A stretch of DNA of 64,000 bases from Eriocheir sinensis (GCF_024679095.1 NC_066522.1:13937753-14001752); one strand, 5' to 3'; counted from the stretch's first letter, positions 51,128 through 63,549 are shown. The notes: a model not told the origin generated them from the sequence alone. Program-made: numbers and translations.

Positions 51128-51129
<2 letters not shown>

Positions 51130-51139
51130 GCAATGATGA

Positions 51140-52460
51140 TAATAGTAGTCAGTTATTATATCCGTCAGTGCTGCCGGCTTTCAAGAGACAAGCGGAGCAA
51201 TGTGAGAAGGAATCACGGAATTAAGGAACAAGTTTGTATCACAGCCTAAGGAGAATCTCCCAGGTAAAGGATCACATTATCATTTCCACCACTGGCACCT
51301 CCCGTGACTAGTGGATGACGATGCCTCCAACATGCCTCTAAACATGGAAAGTCTTCAGCCATGCGCCCCATCAATGTCCTCTCCTCAATTCCGCCCACAA
51401 GTCTCACGGCCGGTTCGGTGTACTCGACTGTTTCGGTGTGGGTTGCTCTTTTTTTAACCAGGCTACTTTTTCCCAGTCTTACTCTCCTAAACGACTTGTA
51501 TTTTTACTTATCAGCTCTATTCTCGCAACTTTGAAGCTGCAAGTTGGCCAGTATGTTTCTTCCTTTTTCCTGCTCCTTGCCGGTAATTCAGGAAGAAAAG
51601 GTAAAAAGCAGCGCGTAAGAAGTTCAATCGTGCTTTCAATTACTAAAAGTTTGCAGCATCATTTTCACTTATTCTTTACTTTTGAGCTCACATTTATCTA
51701 ACTCGTATCTTATAATGTTACAGCTCATAATCTTTTATAGTTACTGTAGCATCATCAGTTTCCCCATCTCTTACTTGTATATTTATTTATTCATTCATCT
51801 ATTTAATATACAAGGATCGCCGCTCAGCGTACACCTTTATAAACTGAGTAAATAAATACTTGAACCCTATACGTAGTCATAAGGTTCACAGCGCTCGTGT
51901 AACTTTCAAAATATTCATCGCTACTCAGGTTAAAATTCTATGACAGATAAACAAGAACTATGCAACGTATTGTTGGAAGTAATTAGTAGTTCAAAATATA
52001 TACTTGATGCTCTACACAGGATTCCAAGCGTTGATGTACTGACTGAATGGTTAATGATCGGAGTTCAGAAATTTTTCAGAACCTCTTTCGCAAAACAATC
52101 TTCCTTTCGCACTTTAAGTATCTCTAAGCCTCCATTAACATTACGATATTGTACGTTATCTCACTCATGTGAATTACTGATTATTTTTTTCCCAACACAG
52201 TCCCTCATCTTCTTAACCTCTCCCGTCATAGTAATATCTCTTAATTATTCCGTTTCCTCCCCATGAATACGTGATGAGGCTGCGGTAGCCACGACGGAGC
52301 TCCTAAAGTGCCACAGAATAAAAGATCGGCCAGGTGATGAATAGCAAGAGGAGCCGATTATCTCCCGGGAAGTCTGCAGTACTTTCTCTTAGAGTCAGAG
52401 CTATTTGCAGGCAGAGGGAGAGTGTCAGGTTGAACGAGATTGAACAAGTACACCCACAAG
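51140..52460. other. Noncoding stretch, nothing recognised
   Basis: AT-rich sequence. The 108-codon frame at 51940-52266 shows no recognised domain and no splice or start context that I can defend. Confidence 0.45.
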
Positions 52461-52827
52461 CACACAATGATGATGATGATGATGATGGTTGCAATAATAA
52501 TCATAATAACATAGCAATAAAAGGATAACAACAACAACAAAAGGAAAACTACCGAATACTTCACCATCACTAACAGTACCACCACAAGCACCCCCAACAA
52601 CCGCACACACACATCGTTACCAACAACACCAACACCAGTGAAAAGAACTCCTAATCTTTACGTTACATTCCTCCTTTCTCCTTCTCCCCCTCTCACTCAT
52701 CTCTTCCCCCCTTCCCCATTCTTCTTCCTTAATTCCCCACTTTCACATTCACCTACCACATCAATCACCGCCACCACAGTCACCATCACCACCAACACCA
52801 ATGAACAAACCCTCCGCTTCTCCTCCT

Positions 52828-53030
52828 CCTCTCCTCTTCCTTCACCTACCATTCCTCCTCCCCCACTCTCTGCCTCTCATTCCTCCTCCTCCTCCTCTCC
52901 CACTCTTCCCTATCCTCCCCACTTTTCACTCCTCTCCTCTTCCTTCGCCTATACCATTCCTCCTCCCCCACTCTATGCCTCTCATTCCTCCTCCTCCTCC
53001 CTCACTCTTCCCTGTTCTCCCCCCCTTTTC
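52828..53030. repeat. Pyrimidine-rich tandem duplication, two units of about 105 bp
   Basis: 'ctcctcttccttc' near 52831 and 52934, then 'cattcctcctcccccactct' near 52850 and 52955, with 'gcctctcattcctcctcctc' in each. Confidence 0.9.
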
Positions 53031-53384
53031 CACCCACCCACCACATCTATCGGCAAGCAGGAATCATCAACGAGTACAGCTGTCTGGAGGAGTCAAAGGC
53101 GGGCGACAATACATTCCTCAGCGAGACGAGGCACTCATCAAGACACACAATGCCGCGGCTGACACACACGACTGCCGCTGCTTTCATCCGTCCCGCCGCC
53201 TGTTCTCTTACGCTGCCTTCTCCTCATCGCTTGCAAGGGTTCAGTAGTGATTACTCTGTTGTCTATCGTTTCTTACTGACTTTGGCATTTGTTTATAAAG
53301 GTGACTATTTGGGTTGGGGGTTAAAAAGTGACATTATCAACAGCAGAAGCGACATTTCTTTAACTATTACCACATTACTGCTTC

Positions 53385-53418
53385 TCCTCCTCCTCCTCCT
53401 CCTCCTCCTCCTCCTGCT
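53385..53418. repeat. (CTC)n microsatellite
   Basis: About 30 bp of CTC followed by ACT-type triplets. Confidence 0.9.
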
Positions 53419-53559
53419 CTTACTACTATTACTACTACTAATGTTACTCCTGCGAATACTACTTGTAACATCCGTCATCTCTGCAAAAGTAAAATTCTGG
53501 TTGACTGAAAGAAAGTGGGGTATGAATAAAGACCGAGAGAGTGAATTAAATCGTGAATA

Positions 53560-54340
53560 AATGAAGAAGAGTGAAACGCAAGTACGAAGGGAAAAGGGGA
53601 AGAGAGAAAGTAGGTGAATAAGAAGGTAAAATTGTGAGGTAAATAAAGAATAAAGGAAAGATTGAAGGGGAGAGGGGAGGGAGGAAGGGAAGGAAAGAGG
53701 GAAGGAAGGAAGAAAAGAAGGAAGAGAGGAAAGAAAGAAGGAAGGAAAGAAGAGAGAGGGAAAGAAGGAAGAAAGGAAGGAATAAGGAAAGGATAGAAGG
53801 TAAGTAATAAAGAAAGAATGAAAAAGGAGGAAACAAGGAAAGAAGGAGAGGTGGGTAGGTCACTAAGAAAGAAATAATGAAAAAGGGGAAAGAAAGAAGA
53901 AAGGAAGGAAAGAAAGGTGGAATGAAGGAGTGAAAGTACTAATAAATAAACGAACAAACAAGCAAACAAACGAATAAAGTAAGGAAGAAAATATAGTCTG
54001 AAGGAAAGAGACTAAAGAAGGTAAGGAAGGTAGGAAGGAAGGGAGAAAGAAAGAAAGAAAGAAAGAAAGAAGAAAGAAACAAAGAAACAAAGAAAAAAGA
54101 AAGGAGGGAAAGAATCTAAGTAATAAAGGAAGAAAGAATGAATGAAAAAAAAAGAAGAAAGGAAGGAAAGGTGGAATGAAGGAATGAATGAACTAACGAA
54201 CAAACAAGCAAACAAACGAATGAGGTAAGCAAGAAAAGATAGTCCGAAGTTAAGAGAGACAAAAGAAGGTAAAGAAGGAAGGAAGGAAGGAAGGAAGGGA
54301 AGAAGGAAGGAAGGGAAAGCAAGACCAAGGTAAGAAAGCA
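53560..54340. repeat. Purine-rich (GGAA/GAAA) region with an internal 246-bp duplication
   Basis: Dense GGAA/GAAA runs. 'gaacaaacaagcaaacaaac' at 53952 and 54198 marks two units about 246 bp apart, which also share 'gaaggaaagaaaggtggaat'-like and 'gatagtcYgaag' blocks. Phe/Leu/Ser-rich minus-strand frames are artefacts. Confidence 0.88.
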
Positions 54341-54483
54341 TTCGTTTGGCCAGAGGAAAAAGGAACAAACCTCTAAATAAAGAGTAAAGTGGGTTAAGAA
54401 AATGCAAAGAGAATGAATGCGAGAGTTACGGACTAGAACAATGGCGGCACGAACACAATGAAGCTACAATAAAGTGACACATT

Positions 54484-54488
<5 letters not shown>

Positions 54489-54548
<60 letters not shown>

Positions 54549-54598
54549 TGCAGGAGGTAAGAGTTATCGCTCCAGACTCAAAAAAATACTCAAACCCT
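54489..54598 (+). repeat. (GT)n tract plus shared 'ctgcaggaggtaagag' unit, copy 2
   Basis: GT 54489-54547 then the same approximately 50-bp unit as at 35280-35330, apparently identical. Here it is followed directly by a family B retrotransposon end. Confidence 0.9.
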
Positions 54599-54790
54599 GC
54601 CCGGGTCACGAGGTTTGTTCTTTGTCAAAACGATCTTGCTTTTTTTCCAATGAATTTTTGTACGACACAATTCTCACGATGTTTTCTTCCGTCGTTGACA
54701 AGTTTACGGAATCATTTACCCAATGAGATTGTCCTTTCTGCAGACATTTCTACATTTAAGTCTCGTGTGAATGTCTATATGAAACAGTAA
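54599..54790 (+). pseudogene. Reverse-transcriptase C-terminal fragment (family B)
   Basis: The open frame to TAA contains 'SRCFLPSLTSLRNHLPNEIV' and 'DISTFKSRVNVYMKQ', matching the common non-LTR ending F-x-x-S-x-x-x-x-x-N-x-L-P-x-x-V and F-K-x-x-V-N-x-Y. It is distinct from the family A fragment. No catalytic RT motif is present. The frame's upstream continuation into the GT tract is fortuitous. Confidence 0.75.
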
Positions 54791-54945
54791 ATTTATTTTT
54801 CCTCCTTTTGGCTTTGACTGGCCAGTTTCTTAACTATTCGTTGCCTTTGCTTTTATCCAGTACCTTTTGGTATTTTGTGTGGTTCAACTTGTATCTGCAC
54901 CCTGAAGGGAGGCTTTGGTAGCTCATCATCATCATCATCATCATC

Positions 54946-54999
<54 letters not shown>
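54599..54999 (+). mobile_element. 5'-truncated non-LTR retrotransposon, family B copy 1, with triplet tail
   Basis: Contains an RT C-terminal frame ending at the stop 54788-54790, a 3' UTR of about 135 bp ('cctttgactggccagttt', 'agtaccttttggtattttgt', 'gggaggctttggtagct') and a tail of (TCA)n then (TAA)n (54918-54999). The second copy at 57920-58290 shares the UTR and also ends in triplet repeats. Confidence 0.82.
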
Positions 55000-55000
<1 letters not shown>

Positions 55001-55130
55001 GAAGAAGAAGAAAAGGAGGAAGGAACGAAGGAAGGGACGAAGGAAGGAATAAATGAAGTAAGGAAGGAAGAAAAGAAAGAAGGAGAGAGGGAGTTAGGGG
55101 AGGGGAGGGAGAGAGGGTGTAAGGGGAGGA

Positions 55131-55142
55131 GGGGGGGGGGGG
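55131..55142. repeat. G run
   Basis: About 12 consecutive G at the end of a purine-rich segment (55000-55142). Confidence 0.9.
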
Positions 55143-55544
55143 CAAGGAGGGTTATGGCTGCCGCAAAACAAAAATCATACAAGTTCAGCAGCACTACTTT
55201 GCATGTCATTTATGTTTTTTTTTCTTTTTGCCGTTCGGGGAAAAACAGAGTGAGCAGCGGACAAAAGTTGCTTTATGAATATGCCTTCATTTAAGATTTA
55301 GTGAACGCTGCCGTGAGTTTGGTAATGTTTTTTAGGAAATGTAAAAGTAGGTTATTTTTTATCATTTTAAGCAAGGGATGAAACTATTTAACCATTTTTT
55401 CTATTTTCTCTACGACCTCGAGGATAGAAAACAAATGAGTATTAACAGAATATAGAAGAGAATACCGAGTATTTTTTTAAGGTTTTGCAATGCATCGGAA
55501 GACTGAGGTGTGCCAATAGTCTCTTAAGAAAAGGTAAAATAAAA

Positions 55545-55730
55545 GTCCAAATTACAAACATCCGGACCAAAAGGAATTTAATCTCTTGCAGTGTACGTAC
55601 ATAAATGTCGCAAGAGATTATCTGTTGACATATTTCCTGATTACAAATAGACGGACTAAAAAGAGTAGAAATGTCTTGCAGTATTCGTTCAAAAATATTA
55701 CAATTGGATAAGTTTCTGTTGACATAGAAA
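55545..55730. repeat. Tandem duplication, two units of about 90 bp
   Basis: 'attacaaa' near 55551 and 55640, 'cggacYaaaa' and 'tcttgcagt' near 55584 and 55674, and 'tctgttgacat' in both. Confidence 0.82.
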
Positions 55731-56077
55731 TGTAAAGCTGTGTGGTAACTAATTAAAAAAGGCAATAATAACTTGTGCAAGAGAAGAAAAACTTTTCGTA
55801 ATCGAAATGCGGCTTTCTTGCGTTACTTACAAAGAATCGTAGATCATGGATGACAAGAAGAATCCGTTCCCAGTTCTTTGATGCCCCCCGCGGACTGACT
55901 GGTGGCAGCGGCGGCTTTCTGCGGCCCGGCACTGATTGGCGGATCATGAATACACACCGAAACAGGCGGCCCCACGCGAGGCCCGACGGAGAAGTTAGAC
56001 AAAATGAGGCGAACTTCCCCTCCCTTTGAAAGTTGCCGTCATTCAAGTCTTCTTCTTTGCGGGGATATCGTGGGTTC

Positions 56078-56080
<3 letters not shown>

Positions 56081-56150
<70 letters not shown>
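56081..56150. repeat. (GT)n microsatellite
   Basis: About 70 bp of pure GT. Confidence 0.97.
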
Positions 56151-56152
<2 letters not shown>

Positions 56153-56159
56153 ATACGTC

Positions 56160-57505
56160 CACAAAACTTTATATTTCATTCTCTGTAGCTGCGTACGTAC
56201 AAAAATACCGGAGCTAAAATAAAACCTGCAGCACCGAAGGAGGGGGGGACGGAGGGGGAAAGGAGGGGCGTCAGGGGAGTGGGGAGACACGCTAACCTGC
56301 CCCGAGGAAACGACAGCACCTCTGACGGGCCGATAACGGGATTACGCGAAGCCTGCGAATCACGTGGGTTACTGGCGTGGACTTTACCGCGCTGGGTGTG
56401 CCGCGGAAGGGAAATGTGAGGGTGAAGTCGTTTTCCTGCAGGTTCAGAAACTCCCCTGTACAATCTGCATGCATGGAGGGGTCACAGGATGTACTTGGAT
56501 CGGTTACTCCCAGCTCCCTTTGCCATTTTTCCTCTCTATGACGTTTTTTTTTACTTCTAGTGTTTGTATGGAAGATGCACAATTACACAGTCTAGTTTCC
56601 GTGAATATCAAAGTACAGGGACGGTGATCTAACACCTGGAGTACCTAGGGACACGCTGTAGACGGTTATTCAAACACATGAGGCAAGAAAATTGTCTCCA
56701 AATCATTAGAGTAATATATAGTTGCAAATGTAAAATATATAACTTACTAAAACACGCTGTCTCTGAAATAATGACTCGTCTGCTATAACAGTGTTCGGTA
56801 AACTGTCGCAGCCTACCCCAGGACCGGCGAAACACGGCACTAAGCTCGACCATGGATGGAAAATGTGAATAGTGGAGTGCCTTACCGGCGATGCGCGGCC
56901 TTACGTCACCCGAAGCGCGGCATCACAAACAGGAAGTATTACAGGAAGGATGAACACAAGGGAATGTAACGCGTGGGCCTCCATAAATTTTGCTACAGCA
57001 TTGCCTCCTGCGAAAAAGGTGAAATAGGCCAAAAAATAAATTACCTAGACCCCGAAATACCGCATAGAAAGGTGGGAGACGAAGACGAAAGACATAGCCT
57101 GACTAAATGGACAACCCTCTTGAAAAATACTGTAACAAGCTAATGAAGCATAATACTCGCAAAATAAAGAAATATATGAGTAACTTAATCAAATCAATCA
57201 ATATAAATCTTTCAGGGTCGTATGAGCTGGCTATAGCCAACTGTGGCTCTAGTTCATGATAAATCAGTTCCATCATTTCATGCGCACTCAAGCACGCACG
57301 CACGCACGAACAGAAGAAGAGGAACCTGCAGGAATGTGCTCCACTTACTCTTCTAACTCCGCAAATTTCTTCACCATCATTACTATTACAGTTAACGCCA
57401 TTACCACCATTACTCTCGCTGCAACACGCACAAATCAACTTTTTTTTCAAAACTTTTACATTTTACCGGTTAATTATGCAAAATTTGAAAAAAGTTTAAC
57501 AACTA
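56160..57505. other. Noncoding stretch, nothing recognised
   Basis: Mixed sequence. No domain-bearing frame and no simple repeat longer than about 20 bp. Confidence 0.5.
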
Positions 57506-57510
57506 TAAAT

Positions 57511-57513
<3 letters not shown>

Positions 57514-57542
<29 letters not shown>
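57514..57542. repeat. (AC)n microsatellite
   Basis: About 29 bp of AC. Confidence 0.95.
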
Positions 57543-57543
<1 letters not shown>

Positions 57544-57842
57544 GCGGTTACTTTTCACACAGGAGAAGAAATAAAGAGCATTAATTATTTTCTAAAGTAT
57601 CTTCAGTTCTCTACGACGCGACGAAAAAGTGGCGGTGAAGCCTCCAAAGGGAGCCGCGGCAGGGGGGGGAGGGGGAAGGACCTCTTTTTTCTTTTACCTC
57701 TAAATATTTTTCTTTTTTTTATTTATTTTATCATTATTATAATTAAAATCATTATTTTTATTAAAATTATATGTTTATTCTTATTTTATATTATAAATTC
57801 TATTACTTTGTGCTATTACTCTAACTTACATCTAATTACTCA

Positions 57843-57854
57843 ACTACTACTACT

Positions 57855-57895
<41 letters not shown>

Positions 57896-57916
57896 TACTA
57901 CTACTACTACTACTAA
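57843..57916. repeat. (ACT)n microsatellite
   Basis: About 74 bp of ACT with one single-base slip, ending at the 5' limit of the family B retrotransposon copy 2. Confidence 0.95.
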
Positions 57917-57919
57917 CGT

Positions 57920-58251
57920 GTTCGAGAGTCTTTCTTTTTGTTCTTTTGTTTTTTTTTTAATGTTATGAAATGTTGTACGAGACAATTTCGTTTGTTCGTT
58001 TCGTCGTTGACAAAAAATCAGTTACAATTTACAATTGTCCTTTCCTTTCTTTCTCAGTTCTACATTTAAGTCTAGTGTGAATGTCTTTTTGAAACAGTAA
58101 TTCTATTTTTCTTCTTTTGCCTTTGACTGGCCAGTTTTTAACTATCCGTTGCCTTTGCTTCTCTCCAGTACCTTTTGGTATTTTGTGTGATTCAACTTGT
58201 TGTATCTGCACCGTGGAGGGAGGCTTTGGTAGCTTATCATAATAATAATAA

Positions 58252-58289
<38 letters not shown>

Positions 58290-58290
58290 T
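57920..58290 (+). mobile_element. 5'-truncated non-LTR retrotransposon, family B copy 2, with triplet tail
   Basis: Aligned with 54605-54935: 'tgtacgaga', 'tcgtcgttgacaa', 'tctacatttaagtct', 'tgaatgtct', 'tgaaacagtaa', 'cctttgactggccagttt', 'agtaccttttggtattttgt' and 'gggaggctttggtagct'. The coding part is degraded by indels. It ends in (ATA)n and (GTA)n (58237-58290), while its 5' end meets (ACT)n. Confidence 0.82.
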
Positions 58291-58638
58291 ACATTGCAAT
58301 ATAAGCAGAAGTAATAGTAACAGTGGTGGCAGCTGTAGTAGCAGCAGCTGCAATGCTAGCAGCAGTACAGCAGAAGTAATTAAATAAGTCGGGGTAGCAC
58401 AGCAGCGGCAGCATCCACACATTCTTTCGTAATAACAGCTGTACGTACGCAGGAGAGCACAGCAAAAAAGTGCGGGAGAGTTTCATTAGCCGAGAAAGAA
58501 AGAAAAAGTAGCTACAAAAAGTTACGGGCACCGTCTAATGGAATACCTTGAAGCTCAAAAGTGTCGAGAAAAACTTATGGAACATAGTTATGCTTCACTG
58601 AAAGATTGATGAACAGACAGACACTTACAGAAAAGTAC

Positions 58639-58640
<2 letters not shown>

Positions 58641-58668
<28 letters not shown>
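58641..58668. repeat. (AC)n microsatellite
   Basis: About 28 bp of AC. Confidence 0.95.
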
Positions 58669-58669
<1 letters not shown>

Positions 58670-58679
58670 TTAAGTCCGA

Positions 58680-59480
58680 CTCCTTACAATGATTATGAAC
58701 ACAGCAATCATCAACCCCACTAATTCATGCCTCACATCACATTAAGATCTGAGGCACAAAATGTCTCCCGGCACAAAAAAAAGCAAGTTTCCCTGATTAG
58801 TTTATGCTCACATTATTTCACCTTCCGAACCACTTCCAGCACAATCTGTCAATTGTAGGTCATTCTGATTCCCTCATATCTTATACACGCTATCCTCACA
58901 CAGTCATTTACCACGTCGAGCATTCTGGACAGTCAACACCTTCCTTTAACCTTTACCAGTTCTAAGATTATGGCAAAGAAAGTCATCTCTGATTCTAGTA
59001 AAAAAACGCCACCATCTCCGTGCAATACGTATGACATGTCACAGCTTGGTCAGTATTCTAGCATATTCAATCCTGTAGTGTTCTTCTTAGCCAGGACACT
59101 GATGGAAAAGCACAGTCAAGCAGTCTTAGGTTTATTTGTATACACTGATGTACGCGGTCGGAGGCAGCGTAGATGAACAGGACGAGAGGGAGTGAGTTGT
59201 GATGCGTGTGTGGGTTGCGGGGAGAATATGGTTGCTGACTTGACCTCGCAGGACTCGGGGCAGGATTAGCGAGTCTCAGAACTGGCAACAGCTGGATAGG
59301 ATTATCATTGCCCGCAGGTGTGCTGGAGGCGGGGTTCTTGAGTCTTTTCCTGGAGATTAGCGGAGTAGTTTTGTAGGGTGGAGCACCAGGTGTGCTGAGG
59401 CGACATACACACACGATATACATAATTAAGAAAAGATAAAAATATATATAAAATAGGAATGAAAGAAAATGTTATCAGGG
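58680..59480. other. Noncoding stretch, nothing recognised
   Basis: Ordinary sequence without supportable genes or repeats. Confidence 0.5.
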
Positions 59481-59481
59481 G

Positions 59482-59483
<2 letters not shown>

Positions 59484-59534
<51 letters not shown>
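59484..59534. repeat. (GA)n-(CAGA)n microsatellite
   Basis: GA 59484-59512 followed by CAGA units to 59534. Confidence 0.95.
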
Positions 59535-59535
<1 letters not shown>

Positions 59536-59630
59536 CAAAAAATGTCCATTATTAGTTCCGTGTTCTCCCGAGTAATTAAAATGCCACACGGCTCTCCACG
59601 CCCTAATCAACTCTAACACGCACGCCTCTT

Positions 59631-59633
<3 letters not shown>

Positions 59634-59669
<36 letters not shown>
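59634..59669. repeat. (AC)n microsatellite
   Basis: About 35 bp of AC. Confidence 0.95.
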
Positions 59670-59672
<3 letters not shown>

Positions 59673-59860
59673 GAAGGAAAAATAATAAAATGCGATAAAT
59701 TATTTGGCCTGGTACAATGAAAATAAAAATAAAAATAACGCTGCAGTAATAGCACTAACATAAAAAAGCGACATTAATTATAAGATCCAACATTTTACAC
59801 GCCATGAACATAATTTTTCTAATGGCGTGATATAATTTACTTTTATTTTTTTGCCCTTCG

Positions 59861-59922
<62 letters not shown>
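59861..59922. repeat. (GT)n microsatellite
   Basis: About 62 bp of GT. Confidence 0.97.
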
Positions 59923-59927
<5 letters not shown>

Positions 59928-60031
59928 CATCAATTTGGAGTTCAGTAAAAGTTTGAAAAAAAAACAAAAAAAAAAAAACGCTGAGATTAATGGCATGAAG
60001 CAGTCCATCTTCAGTCCAATGATTGCGTTAC

Positions 60032-60178
<147 letters not shown>

Positions 60179-60297
60179 GTGTTGAGGCTTGTGAAGTTTT
60201 TTTTTCTGATAAAATATTTTGTTGGAAGTGATAAACTTTCATTCTTTTCCTACTCGTCTTTTTTATTGAATTCTTATTGGATGCTTCTTCTTTTCTT

Positions 60298-60302
<5 letters not shown>

Positions 60303-60350
<48 letters not shown>
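60303..60350. repeat. (CT)n microsatellite
   Basis: About 48 bp of CT leading into a CTC/TTC-rich region. Confidence 0.96.
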
Positions 60351-60356
<6 letters not shown>

Positions 60357-60404
60357 TCTTTCTGATTCTCCTCCTTCTTCTCCATCTGCTGCTCCGCCTC
60401 CTCC

Positions 60405-60545
60405 ACCTCCTCTTCCCCCTTCTCCTCCTCCTCTTCTTTTTCTTCCTCCTCCACCTCCATCTCCTCTTCCCCCTTCTCCTCCTCCTCTTCTTTTTCTTCC
60501 TCCTCCACCTCCACCTCCACCTCCTCCTCCTCCTCCTCCTCCTCC
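60405..60545. repeat. Pyrimidine-rich tandem duplication (54-bp unit) with (CTC)n
   Basis: 'tcttcccccttctcctcctc' at 60411 and 60465 begins near-identical 54-bp units. The region ends in (CTC)n at about 60517-60545. The unit is a multiple of three, so an artefactual Glu-rich frame stays open on the minus strand. Confidence 0.92.
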
Positions 60546-60681
60546 ATGAACGAGAGAGGTGGAGACAAGGGACCAAGAATGCTGATGACAATAAGCTGAG
60601 TGAAATTAGGTAAGAGGGGAAAGACAGGCGCTGAGACCTCAACTTGAAGGCAATAGGTGGCGAATGACGCGTGGTATTAGA

Positions 60682-60764
<83 letters not shown>
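60682..60764. repeat. (AC)n microsatellite
   Basis: About 83 bp of pure AC. Confidence 0.97.
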
Positions 60765-60765
<1 letters not shown>

Positions 60766-60769
60766 AAAC

Positions 60770-61185
60770 GTCCAAACCTCCGACACCACCACTGTTACAC
60801 TTTTCAACACTGCAATATCGCCCACCGGAGGCCGTCTGGCAAGGGATTTTTGACGGGCCACATATCGCTGCTATATCCTGTTCTCCCCCGCCTGCCAGGG
60901 ATTCGGAAGGGTCCTGCAGCTTTATCGGAGTTGCCATCGAATCTGGACCGTCGAGGGGCACTATCCATCACGAGGTATCCCGGTCAATCGATGCCCAACC
61001 ATGACGGGAAGTGGCGTCGTCTCTGGGGTGGCTCTCGTACCGGCAGGATTTGGGGTAGCACGCAATGGCCCAGCTCCCAAACATACGGTCGCTCCTAACG
61101 TGCCGCTGCGGGAGTGTCGAGTGATTATAAATATCTTCTGTGCCATCTCTATCTGGGAATCAGCTTGGGAATTTCTACAACCTCA
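60770..61185. other. Noncoding stretch, nothing recognised
   Basis: Single-copy, fairly GC-rich. The frame that spans it starts in the AC tract and has no domain similarity. Confidence 0.5.
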
Positions 61186-61640
61186 CTCTAATTTGTCTGT
61201 CTGTCTGTCTGTCTGTCATCCTTCCATCTCTTTCCCTCCCACTTAAGGATTTCCCTCCATATCACTTCTTACTCCCGTTCTCCTTCCTATCTGTCTCACT
61301 CTATCCGTCCTCCTTCCTTTTCTTTCCTTCCTTCTTACCTTCTTCTTTCCTTGTCATCTCCTACTTCTGTTCTTCCCATCTAACTCATTCTATCTCATTC
61401 TAACTCATCTACGTCACCCAACCTGTCTGTCTGTCCTTCTTCCTTCTCTTTCCTTCCCTCTTACGCTTTTCTCTCCCTGTCACTTTCTTCTTCCGTTCTC
61501 CTTCTCATCTATTCAAGGCTGCAACCTCACTTCAAACCGTCTGTCAGTCTGTCCTCCTTCCCTCGATTTCCTTCCCTCTCGCCCTCGTCCCTTCCTATCA
61601 TTTCCTACTTCCGTTCTCCTTGCCATCTGTCCAATATTCC
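61185..61640. repeat. Degenerate pyrimidine-rich array, four units of about 100-121 bp
   Basis: 'cttccgttctcctt' or variants near 61267, 61366, 61487 and 61606. Units share 'gcaacctcact', 'gtctgtctgtcc', 'ttccttccctc' and 'catctgtc' blocks. Confidence 0.82.
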
Positions 61641-62760
61641 TGGCGAAATGTCGAGGGCCGATATCATGTCTCGGGGAACACAAGAGGTAAAAAATCTAGA
61701 CCTCGGTTCTCAAATATGCGCAAGCCTCTCCAGCACCGTCTCCCTATCACCGCCTCAGGCCCATCCTCACCTTTCAAAGAATATCGTGCAATCGTACTTT
61801 CATAAGCCGGCGACCTTCCTCACGTCACCCCGCGATCTTTCTTCTCATGTGTCACCCCTTCACACCTGTCATCGCTCCCTTTCCTCTCCTCACCTTTCTC
61901 CACACGAGCACACATTCCACCTTCATCGTCACTCTTTCCTCAAGGTTTAATTCTTTAATGCAAGCTGAGTGTTTGTCGCCCATAAAATATATTTACTTCC
62001 ATATTCTTTTTCTTCAGTGTAGGAAAAGTTAGATATTCTTATGACCCAAAGAATTGCAAGGGCTCAGTCTTTCTCCGCCGTGAGATTTAATGAGGCGTCT
62101 GGACACTCACCCGCCGGCCATCAGCAGATCCCGCAGTGAAGCTCTGCACATTAAGTAGGCAGCAAAATTTAGTTCATCAATTTTAGTTTAGCCAATATAA
62201 TTTATACAACGTATCCAGTCACTTCCTGAAGTTATTTATTAGCACAGCTTAGGACAAAAGTATTCTTAACGGTCTCACTTGTAACTGCATGGAATATACA
62301 ACACGGATGCATATTACTGAGGAGTTAAATAAAAGTAATTGTAACGACATGGCAATGATGGAGGGAATCTTCCCAGGAGTAAATCATCATTTCATGGACG
62401 GCTTGCTCATACTCTTAACGTGACAGCTGCCGGAGGAGGTGACGGGCAGCGAGCGAGCAGCGATGAGAGGTATTTGCATGGCAATCGCTGCTTTTTCACA
62501 AAATATTCCGCCTCGGTGCGTGTCTGGTGTATACCAACGCTGGGCTGATGAGGGCGTTGCTAGGACATACAATCTGTTTGAGAAAACGAATGTGAACATT
62601 AAAAAAGGTTTTTATAACCATAATAGTCCTAAACAATTACATAAATGGAGGTAACGCACTTGTTTTTACAGCCCGCTTAATAATCCACCCCTGATAATGC
62701 CGCGACGGGGCGTGTGTCGTGCGCGGGAGAGGGAAGAGCGGCGACGCCGCAACACAGGTG
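61640..62760. other. Noncoding stretch, nothing recognised
   Basis: Ordinary sequence with no supportable gene, although short frames exist at 61648-61950 and 62439-62654. Confidence 0.5.
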
Positions 62761-62765
62761 TACTC

Positions 62766-62932
<167 letters not shown>

Positions 62933-63280
62933 CTGCAGGCTCGCCGCTCCCATGCCGCTGACTTCTCACACAGAAAATGGTGCTTTGTCGAATGCGTCCC
63001 GGCCGCCGCGACCCCCAGGTAGTGTTTATGGTCGAGGCGAGGAGAATAAAGAGCAGTCATGAAAATTTTATCTTGCGAGCAACGAGCCCTGTGAAAAGTA
63101 AATGCTGGGTCACTCCCCTCAAGCAATAAAACGGCCATGAACGTTTTCTCAAAACAAAATTCCAGTTATAGTCGAGGAGAAGACAAAACTTATTTCTTAT
63201 TCTGAAGAGAAACGGTACAGAAGATAAGATCAAGAGGAAGGTCAAGAAACTGAATAAAGTGGCGTGCGATAACTCTCTGG

Positions 63281-63485
63281 AGGAGGAAACATGGAAACAT
63301 GGAAATGCAGGCAACAGAAAGCCTTTGGGCTCATTGCGAGGTTGCCCGCTCTGGTGATTTAATCTGCTCGACAGTCACTTGATGCCCGCAGAGCAGATGA
63401 AAGCACTTCGGTCTTAATTTTACTCCTGTCGCAATAAAATGACGGTCGATTCGATTTTTAAAGGAGTTGATGGTACTCGCATTCG
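63281..63485 (-). mobile_element. 5'-truncated non-LTR retrotransposon, family A copy 2
   Basis: On the minus strand it retains the last RT codons ('ASTINSFKNRIDRHF' followed by 'ATGV') and the 3' UTR, ending in the same TTTCCATG repeats as the copy at 35931-36356. The 5' truncation falls at 63485, immediately at a (GGA)n-rich tract (63485-63545). The preserved coding block is too short to be functional. Confidence 0.82.
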
Positions 63486-63545
63486 GAGAAGCAGGAGGAG
63501 GGGGAGGGGGAGGGGGAGGAGGAAAAGGAAGAGGAGGAGGAGAAA
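63485..63545. repeat. (GGA)n-rich tract
   Basis: Imperfect GGA/GGGGGA repeats adjoining the truncation point of a retrotransposon copy. Confidence 0.9.
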
Positions 63546-63549
63546 GAAA

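Noticed and set aside
51940..52266. 108-codon plus-strand frame
   Set aside because: No recognisable domain or neighbouring exon; composition matches surrounding AT-rich DNA.
54488..54790. A single 100-codon gene spanning the GT tract and the RT fragment
   Set aside because: It is a fortuitous fusion of (GT)n, the shared 50-bp unit and a retrotransposon remnant; the unit also occurs without the RT part at 35280.
60274..60861. 195-codon minus-strand Arg/Glu/Lys-rich frame
   Set aside because: Built from (AC)n, CTC/TTC and (CT)n repeats on the opposite strand.
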